Source: Dactylis glomerata (taxonomy: Eukaryota; Streptophyta; Magnoliopsida; Poales; Poaceae). Taken from it: a stretch of DNA of 64,000 nt. The stretch is taken from NCBI GenBank assembly GCA_007115705.1, contig QXEO01000143.1, positions 6,989,434 through 7,053,433 on the forward strand, written 5' to 3'. Below are positions 56,449 to 64,000 of the stretch, piece after piece. The translations under genes were made by a program, and so were the position numbers. The stretch's first letter is position 1. Every line of letters starts with the position of its first letter. The notes beneath the pieces were generated by a model. That model was not told the DNA's origin. It saw only the letters and a program-made list of their open reading frames with translations, and did no database searches.

Positions 56449-58103
56449 TGATATGTCTCCAACGTATCTATAATTTTTGATGCTCCATGCTCGTTTTTAC
56501 ACCATTTGCTTAGTGTTTCGTTACAACTCGTGGCACTTTTATGCATTTTCCGGAACTAACATATTAACAAGTCGCCACAGTGCCAGTTCCCTGTTTTATG
56601 CTGTTTTTGTGTTTCAGAAAAGTTACATAGGAAATATTCTCGGAATTGGACGAAACCAAAGCCAGTCACCCAGAATTTCACCGAAGCTTCCAGATAATCG
56701 AAGAGGAGACGGAGTGGGGCCACGAGGGCCCCACACACCAGGGCGGCGTGGCCCAGGGGTAGGACGCGCCCCTATGTGTGAGGGAGCCTCGGTCCACTCC
56801 TGACGATGCCCCTTCGCCTATAAAGACCCCCCGATGGGAAAAACCTAAAGACGAGATCACTTTTCTAGAACACATCGCGATCCGCCGCCGCCGTCGACCA
56901 GAAGATCGGGAGGGTCCATAAGCTCTTCCCGGCACCCTGCCGGAGAGGGGAATTGCCACTGGAGGTCTTCTTCATCGCCATGCTTGCCTCCGGAGCGATG
57001 AGTGAGTAGTCTACCTTGGACTATGGGTCTATAGCAGTAGCTAGATGGTTGTCTTCTCCACCATGTGCTTCATGTTTAGATCTGCCCTACATGATTGAGA
57101 TCACCGTTATGTAATTCTACATGTTGTGTTTGTTGGGATTCGATAGATATTGGTGTTATGATTGAGTTGAAGTTCTGAATTTTATCTTATGTTATCTCTA
57201 TGTTGTTTATGATCTTGCATGCTCTCCGTTGTTAGTAGCTATCTTGGCTGAGTAGTTGCTAGTGACTCCAAGAGGGGGTATTTATGCTCGATAGTGGGTT
57301 CATGCCTCTATTTAATCTGGGGGAGTGACAGAAACCTCTAAGGTTATAGATGTGCTGTTGCTACTAGGGGGAAAACAACATTCATATGCTCGAGGGCATA
57401 TGCTTTGTTTACATTACACACTTTACTTAATGTAATTATCTATTGTTCGCAACTTAATACTTGTGGAGTTCTCGGATTGATTTGCCACAAGTGGATTATT
57501 AGTCATAGATGCAGTTGGATGGCGGTCTGTGTATCTTGTTGTAATGCCCAGAGTAAATCTCATAGTGATCCTCTCATCATATGCACGTTGTCTTTATTCT
57601 ATCAATTGCCCAACTGTAATTTGTTTACCCAGCATGTATAATTTTATCTTATGGAGAGACACCACTAGTGAATGGTGGACCCCAGTCCTATTTCCTTTAT
57701 ATTGCTATCACCTGTTTACTTTACTCGCATTGTTTACTTTACTCGTACTGTTTACTTTACTCGCATACTATTATCACTTTCCACTCGATACGCTCATACC
57801 CTTTGTTTCAAGCAAACCGGTGAGATTGACAACCTCATCGTAAGTTGGGAACACAGTATTTGGTTGTGTTATGTGCAGGTTCCACGTTGCCGCTCGCAAA
57901 GCAAAGCTTGGACGAGGTGCCCTATAAATTGTCCGGAGCTGTCGCGAAGCTAGTGGGCATCACCTTTGGTCATTTGTCTCCCTCCTACTGGATTGACTAC
58001 CTTGGTTTCTTACTGAGGGAAAAGCTTGCTGCTATATTCATCACACCTTGCTCTTGGGGTTTTCTAACTGGCCCTCATTTACTCGGTTTCATCAAGCTAT
58101 TTC

Positions 58104-58121
58104 TGGCGCCGTTGCCGGGGA
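58104..58121 (+). other. Primer binding site, tRNA-Asp, perfect 18 nt
   Basis: TGGCGCCGTTGCCGGGGA lies 9 nt after the LTR and equals the complement of the plant tRNA-Asp 3' end. Confidence 0.88.
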
Positions 58122-58278
58122 GGAAGAAGACTTCTGCGAGGGGAGTTTTCGCACACACATCGTTTACTTTGTTTCAGTTTTGCTTTACTTTATTTTTACC
58201 TGCATCGTTTTATCAAAAACCCAAAAAAAATAGAATCCTTTGTAGTTGTTTTTACTTGTCTGCTTTTAGTTTGCTAGA

Positions 58279-59915
58279 ATGGCTACTCCTGAAACACTAA
58301 GTTGTGTGACTTTACTAGCATGAACAATAGTGATTTTATCTGCACTCCTATTGTGCCACCTACTCCTGCTGCAAATTTTTATGAGATTAAGCCTGCTTTG
58401 TTGAACCTTGTTATGAAAGAGCAATTTTCTGGTGCTAGTACTGAAGATGCTGCAGCTCATCTTAACAATTTTGTTGAGCTATGTGAGATGCAGAAATATA
58501 AGGATGTTGAAAGTGATATTATTAAGCTTAAGTTGTTTCCTTTTTCTTTGAGAGGAAAAGCTAAGGATTAGTTGCTGTCTTTGACTAAGAATAGTATTGA
58601 TTCATGGGCTAAGTGTAAGGATGCTTTTATTGGTAGATACTATCCTCCTGCTAAGATTATAGCTTTGCGTAGCAATATTATGAAGTTTAGTCAGTTTGAT
58701 AATGAACATGTTGCTCAAGCTTGGGAAAGAATGAAATCTATGATAAAGAATTGTCCCACTCATGGATTGACTACTTGGATGATTGTTCAAACTTTTTATG
58801 CAGGACTAAATTTTTCTTCGAGGAACCTACTTGATTTAGCTGCTGGAGGCACTTTTATGTCCCTTACCTTGGGCGCCGCAACAAAGCTTCTCGACAATAT
58901 GATGGTAAATTACTCTGAATGGCACACCGAGAGAGCTCCACAAGGTAAGAAGGTAAATTCTGTTGAGGAAACCTCTTCCTTGAGTGATAAGATTGATGCT
59001 ATTATGCTTATGCTTTCTAATGATAGGACTCATGTAGATCCTAATTATGTTCCTTTGGCCTCTTTGGTTGCTCAAGAAGAGCATGTTAATGTAAACTTCA
59101 TTAGAAATAATAATTTCAACAACAATGCTTATAGGAATAATTTTGCTAGTAACAATTATAGGTCGTATCCTTCTACCATTGGTAATGGTTATGGTAACTC
59201 TTATGGTAATTCCTCCAACAACACTGGGGCCGCGCCCTCCGAGCTTGAGGTAATGCTCAAGGACTTCATCGGTAAGCAAAATGCTTTTAACAAGTCTGTT
59301 GAGGAAAAGTTAGGCAAAATTGATATTCTTGCTTCTAAAGTTGATAGCCTTGCTCATGATGTTGAACTTCTAAAATTAAAAGTGTTGCCTAATGAGGTGA
59401 AAGAGAACAATGTTTTTGCTACTGCTAATGCTATCCAAGTTAGAATTGATAAAAATGTTAGGATGTTAGCAGAATTGCATGCCAGGTGGGAAAGAGAAGA
59501 TGAGATGGCTAGAGAAATGAAGGTATGTACCATTACTACCTCTAATGATGTTGCTCCTAATGCTAGAAATCCTCCTACTTTGATTGGTGTAGAGAAAACT
59601 CCTACTCCTTGTGTTAAAAAGCCTAAAACTGCTAAAACTTTTTCTCAAAAGAGTGCTGAAATTTTTCGGAGTGTAGGAGATGATAGCTCTATTTCCTTTA
59701 ATGATTTCAATGTTGATGGTTGCAATATATCTGAAGTTATTTTGTTCTTGCAAAATCTTGCTTTGACTCCTAATGCTAGTTATTTAAATGTTGCTTTTAC
59801 TAAGCATATTACCAATGCTCTTATGAAAATTAGGGATGAAAAGTTGAAGCAAAAAGCTTATATTCCCAAGAAGTTAGAAGATGGTTGGGAACCCATCATT
59901 GATATGCATGTTTGA
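58279..59915 (+). pseudogene. Gypsy gag with two lesions
   Basis: It starts MATPE, then a single-base loss shifts the frame. The correct frame runs from about 58302 (CDFTSMNNSDFICTPIVPPT), is stopped by TAG at 58569-58571 (KD*LLSL, where related copies have Trp), and is then open for 447 codons to 59915. The gag core (KCKDAFIGRYYPPAKIIALR, HVAQAWERMKSMIKNCPTHG, LTTWMIVQTFYAGLNFSSRN) is followed by a Tyr/Asn-rich stretch (NNFNNNAYRNNFASNNYR) and a predicted coiled-coil (VEEKLGKIDILASKVDSLAH). Two lesions only, so decay is recent. Confidence 0.9.
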
Positions 59916-59926
59916 TTGCTAGAATG

Positions 59927-60259
59927 TTGGGAACCCCAAGATTAAGGTTTGATGTATATAGCAGCAAGTTTTTCCCTCAGTAAGAAACCAAGGTTTATGT
60001 CGATCAGGAGAAAAGCAGACAATATGACTGAAGGTGATGCTTGCTAGTTTGCGACAGCTTCAGACAATTTATATATGGCGCCTCGTCCAAGCTTTGCTTG
60101 CTAGCTGCAACGCGGAACCTGCACACAACACAACCAAGTACTTTGTTCCCAACTTGCGATGAGGTTGTCAATCTCACCGGTTTGCTTGAAACAAAGGGTA
60201 TGAGCGTATCGAGTGGAAAGTGATGATAGTATGCGAGTAAAGTAAACAGTGCGAGTAAA
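59927..60259 (-). repeat. Inverted LTR fragment (Athila-type)
   Basis: Reverse-complemented, it reads through the 3' third of the LTR family at 31118/56449: CACTCGATACGCTCATACCC, GTGAGATTGACAACCTCATC, GAACAAAGTACTTGGTTGTG, CAAAGCTTGGACGAGGCGCC, to TCTTGGGGTTCCCAAC. It is cut on the right by the TGTAGCGCC LTR at 60260 and joins the plus-strand gag region on the left. Confidence 0.9.
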
Positions 60260-63208
60260 TGTAGCGCCCTGCCTTATCGAAAGACAGAAATCCTGTGTAT
60301 CTATGCCATTCCCTGGATCAGTAGATAGCACCACAGTACAAAATAAGTAATCATTGCAATAGCATCAAATATTACAACGATAATCCAGTTACATAGGTGT
60401 TTAACCTTACGAGTACACAGCATAAAGCATAGTTGCAGTGAGCTTCCATCTTCGTCAAGTGACACAGGCAGACATGTTGGAATGTAAGCTCGAGATCCTA
60501 CTCCTGGTTCCTGACTCGACAACAAAACCTGCACGTTTGAATATGCAGCCCCAGAGGGGTCTGTACAATGATGTACTAGCAAATGACACATATTTGGTGG
60601 CATTTTGTGGAAAGACTATACTACATGATATTTGGCTGGTGGATCTCATAGGCTGATTTGCATAAAGCCAATTTTATCCTATAATCCATTTTAATACTTT
60701 CTTACAAAATTTTATTTTTCAAGGGTCAAGACATCCCCCATACATTACATACTGGCCGGTATGTAGTTCTGGGCGAAACTCAACGAAGTTGGAACCTCAG
60801 GCACCACCACCCCTCGGAGTGCATGGTCCTTAGTTCCTACCTAGGGGTTTCTAGACAGATTTTAGTCATTCAGAATCGGTGATGAGATTCTTCTGTACAT
60901 TCCATGTCTAGAGACTCAACTGTCCATAACCGAGGACACGGCTAATCGATTAGTTTAGACACCTTGCAAGGGTTGTGCACTTTCACCTTACGATTCATTT
61001 TATGCCCATACATAAAATGAAACGAGACCTTTTAGAAGGAGAGGGCAACTAACTTAGCAAGCTCCATTCCCAATCTACAATTCAACTACCAGCCACTTCT
61101 TGCACACAAGTTGCACTCCCATATCTAATCAGTCAAGACAGAGCCCATAATGTCATAAGGTTGCACTGGAAGCACTCTAAGCATGGAAGACATGGTAACC
61201 TCTTTGTTCCTGGGTGGCCATCCCGAGCGGCATTCTGAACCCACATCCTCTCGACGAGGCATGCGTCCTAGAACCCACCTACTTCGCCGCCTCTTATCAA
61301 ACTAATCCACCCAGGTGTTTCATTTTAGTTGAAGTTCTTAATTTTGTTCACAAAACACCTTTATCAAGTGATCATAGCATGGCATCAATATTTTTCAAAG
61401 TATTTAGCATCCTAATAGGTGAGGTTTGAGGATAGCTACACACTACTAGGATCTAAGCATTTGATAAAGCAGTTGAACATTCCACCTATCATCCATACTA
61501 CTGAAATCACACTAATGCAGTAATAAAATAGGTAGGGGATATGTGTGTCACTTGCCTTTTTGAAGATCACGACGTTTCACTTCTCTCAACTAAGCACGTA
61601 GCTCTTCGCACCAACAATAGCACATAAATAACATAACATAAACACACCATACAAACACAATCAAACAAATCAAACAATCAAAAAGTGTTTGTTTAACAAT
61701 TTAGATTTATTGAGATGTTATGACAAGAAAGATATGGCAAGGGATCATGATTTGTGAGATATGAATTTGAGAGCTTAGCTGGGGAAAATCAATATGATTT
61801 GAGAGAGAAATGTACTAGGCATAATATAATTGATGAAGTTTTTATGCTTTATTAAAGCATATAAGAGTTTTAGGAATAGCTCATGTGTAATAAATTACAC
61901 AAGAGTCGATTTGTGCAACTACAGCACTATCGAGTAAATGTGATAACAATTACTCTTAAATGGTGTCTGCTGCACTTAGGAACTAGGTTAGGTTTTAAGA
62001 ATGCTTGAACTACTCAATTAGCACATTTGCAAGTTGAATAGTTCAATACATAGAGACAAGATTAAGTAGGCATTGGATTGGGTGTGAATGATTGATATTT
62101 GAGGACATGGCTCAAATGGTTCATTGATCAACATGGTGTATAACACATACTATGGTACAGGTTATAACAACTCCACATTAATAAAATCTAGGTTTGAGGT
62201 GAATTCATATTCTACTCAAGTAGCACAATTGCAATTTGAGTACCTATATGAATTAGACAAAATATAATGAGTGAGGTCTTTATGCTTTATTAAAGCATAT
62301 TGAATCTTGGAATATCTCATGTGGATCGAGCAGCGTGGTCGCCGGGCGAGGTAGAAAATAGAAGGGGAAAATAGAGGGGGTGGAGGCCTTCTTATAGGCG
62401 CGGGCTAGCGTCGAAACGGCAGGGGATTAAAGGGGAATTAAGGGGAGGGGGATTGAATGCGTGCAGTGATTCTGCGCTTGATTTTTGTCCGGAGGAAGAA
62501 GAACCTGACAGCGTTGGTCCACCTGTCAGCGAGGAGGAGAGAGGGGAGGCGGTACCGTTTCGGGACTGAGGCGATTTGGGCCGTGGACCGAAACTAGCGC
62601 TGGGCCGAAAGGCTTCCCGGGGTCCAATTTCATATTTTTCTTTCTCTTCTTCTTTTTTTTTGTTTTCTTATTTCTTTAATAACTTTTGCAAATTTGGTTC
62701 AAATTGCTTCAAACCAACTTTGTAAAGTTTCTAAAATTCAAAACAACATTCTAGAACAGTAACAAACATGTTTTTATAATTAAAACAAATTTCCAAACAA
62801 AACTCTATAATTTAGACAAAAGGGCTTATTTGCATAAACCAAAGTAGAAATAGGATTTTGAAATAATCCTTTTAAAATAAGGGGATAACACTTTATAAAA
62901 TATTATTTACAAATTGTTTTCAAATCACCTTTTGCAATGCAGACCTTTGAGACAAGAGAATCATTTTAGGAGGTATCCCTTGCAAGTAGCTTGCATAGGT
63001 TTGAAAAAAGAATGGAAAATAGTATTTTGATACTTGATCTTTCTCAAAGAGTTTCTTCAAGAAAAATAATAGAAAGTTTAAAATAGTTTTCTAATAAAGC
63101 TTTCAATAGACTCAAAAAGTTTTAAATCCCTGTGAATTTCCAATCATCTCAAGCAAAACAAAAGCAAAAAAATTCCCCCCAAATTTGATAAAATCTTGGG
63201 ATGTTACA
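60260..63208 (-). mobile_element. Long LTR (~2.95 kb) of another gypsy element, minus orientation
   Basis: On the minus strand it opens TGTAACATCCCAAGATTTTA at 63208 and closes GGGCAGGGCGCTACA at 60260. Next to the opening lies TTTCTTTTAAGGGTGGAAGT, a polypurine tract, so this is the 3' LTR. A minus-strand TATAAG near 62392 is the likely promoter. GTAAA (60255-60259) is the expected flank. No coding frame inside is supported. The long AT-rich body could hide small insertions. Confidence 0.7.
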
Positions 63209-63294
63209 GACTTCCACCCTTAAAAGAAATCTCGTCCTCGAGATTGGAGAAAGGCTAAAAAGTTTATTGATTCTAATGGAACTAGGGTGCTACC
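63209..63294 (-). pseudogene. Last codons of gypsy pol and polypurine tract
   Basis: The minus strand reads NLEDEISFKGGSL then TAA directly upstream of the polypurine tract and LTR, as in many grass gypsy elements whose pol ends at the LTR. The rest of pol is missing because another LTR begins at 63295. Confidence 0.65.
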
Positions 63295-64000
63295 TGATGT
63301 CTACGCACTTCTATTCTTGTAGACACTTGTTGGGCCTCCAAGTGTAGAGGTTTGTAGAACAGCAGCAAGTTTCCCTTAAGTGGATCACCCAAGGTTTATC
63401 GAACTCAGGGAGGTTAGAGGTCAAAGCTATCCCTCTCAAGCAACCCTGCAATTACGATACAGAAAGTCTCTTGTGTCCCCAACACACCCAATACACTTGT
63501 CAGATGTATAGGTGCACTAGTTCGGCGAAGAGATAGTGAAATACAAGCAGTAGTGATGATTATAAGTAGTAACTGTGGTATGAAATAAATATCGCTGCGA
63601 GCAAACATGTAACAAAATAGCAAGTAAACGGTATGCAAAGCTTGGAAACAAGGCCTAGGGATCATACTTTCACTAGTGGACACACTCCCAACAATATAAC
63701 ATGACTGAACAAATAACTTCTCTTTGCTAAGGTACTCTGAATTACTCTCCTATTGAATAACACTAATCATTGTGTAGTGGCTACAGAAGCACCCCTTAAA
63801 GTTCATCAAGTACTTGACAAACACCACTCATAGAGATACCCAAATCAGATCACAACTCAAGATAGATATCATTGCAACTTAGACCAAGTACTAACACGGT
63901 GCACACACTGTCAACATTACACCATAAAGGAGGAATAGATCACTCAAACTATCATAGCAATAATTATTCTCATAATCCACAAGAGATCACAATCATAGCC
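63295..64000. mobile_element. LTR-like repeat starting TGATGTCTACGCAC, runs off the window
   Basis: The abrupt start TGATGTCTACGCACTTCTAT and the following GTTGGGCCTCCAAGTGTAGA, then GCGCACTAGTTCGGCGAAG-like sequence (63512 on), are familiar from abundant Triticeae LTRs. The orientation and the other end lie outside the window. Confidence 0.5.

Larger units (their letters stand above)
56449..59926 (+). mobile_element. Athila-type gypsy element, 5' part (LTR + gag)
   Basis: LTR 56449-58094 (1646 bp) opens TGATATGTCTCCAACGTATC and ends TTTCATCA. TATAAA lies at 56819-56824, a perfect tRNA-Asp primer site at 58104-58121, and gag at 58279-59915. The expected left TSD is ATCAC (56444-56448). Pol and the 3' LTR are missing: beyond 59926 the sequence is an LTR fragment in the opposite orientation. 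It shares LTR and leader with the 8.3-kb element at 31118. Confidence 0.88.

Noticed and set aside
63414..63683. 89-codon minus-strand frame near the window end
   Set aside because: It lies in an LTR-like repeat and shows no motif.

Overview
This window is nuclear chromosomal DNA of a grass, most likely a Triticeae (wheat, barley, rye or Aegilops relative). The signs are: gypsy LTRs that open TGATACGTC and carry tRNA-Asp primer sites, Stowaway MITEs with CTCCCTCCG ends, degenerate plant L1-type LINEs, intron-containing genes, and transposons nested inside transposons. No bacterial, organellar or viral gene set is present. Roughly four fifths of the window is transposon-derived.

Layout. 1-4715: a broken coiled-coil TE gene, cut by the LTR of a Tat-like gypsy element, which is cut in turn by an Athila-type gypsy element (LTR 1651-3674, decayed gag) whose LTR holds a 334-bp solo LTR. 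4981-10150 (+): a ten-exon HtrA/DegP-like gene (trypsin-like fold plus PDZ) that appears to have lost two of its three catalytic residues; MITEs and short tandem repeats sit in its introns and 3' region. 10894-18478 (+): a decayed LINE, split by a GC-rich retroposon with a 17-bp target duplication. 18702-24010 (-): a second decayed LINE with endonuclease, RT, zf-RVT and RNase H regions, pierced by a Stowaway MITE. 24555-25406 (-): a single-exon trypsin-like serine protease with an intact His/Asp/Ser triad. Upstream of it lies a GC-rich first-exon-like block and six exon-like leader units in the order a-b-c-a-b-c.

29626-40612 is a four-level nest: a LINE fragment holds a GC-rich retroposon (13-bp TSD), which holds a complete 8.3-kb LTR retrotransposon (31118-39441, TSD TGGAG, LTRs of 1644 bp differing at about 34 sites), which holds a 1339-bp solo LTR (TSD CATGC). 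The 8.3-kb element lacks gag-pol and instead carries one intact 197-codon ORF of unknown function. 41239-43028 is a 5'-truncated LINE on the minus strand. 44991-48403 (-) is a two-exon universal stress protein gene of the PHOS32/34 type. Its 2.6-kb intron holds three copies of a ~470-bp repeat. Its promoter contains a polyadenylated U6 snRNA retropseudogene, and parts of its 5' end are duplicated about 2 kb upstream.

51124-64000 is again nested gypsy material: an element with gag and aspartic protease but no RT, an Athila-type element with a decayed gag, an inverted LTR fragment, a ~2.95-kb LTR from another gypsy lineage, and the start of a further LTR at the window edge.

Three host genes are supported (HtrA-like, trypsin-like protease, universal stress protein). 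They show no evident joint pathway; the two protease-fold genes are not close relatives by eye. The rest is a record of insertion, decay and local duplication.
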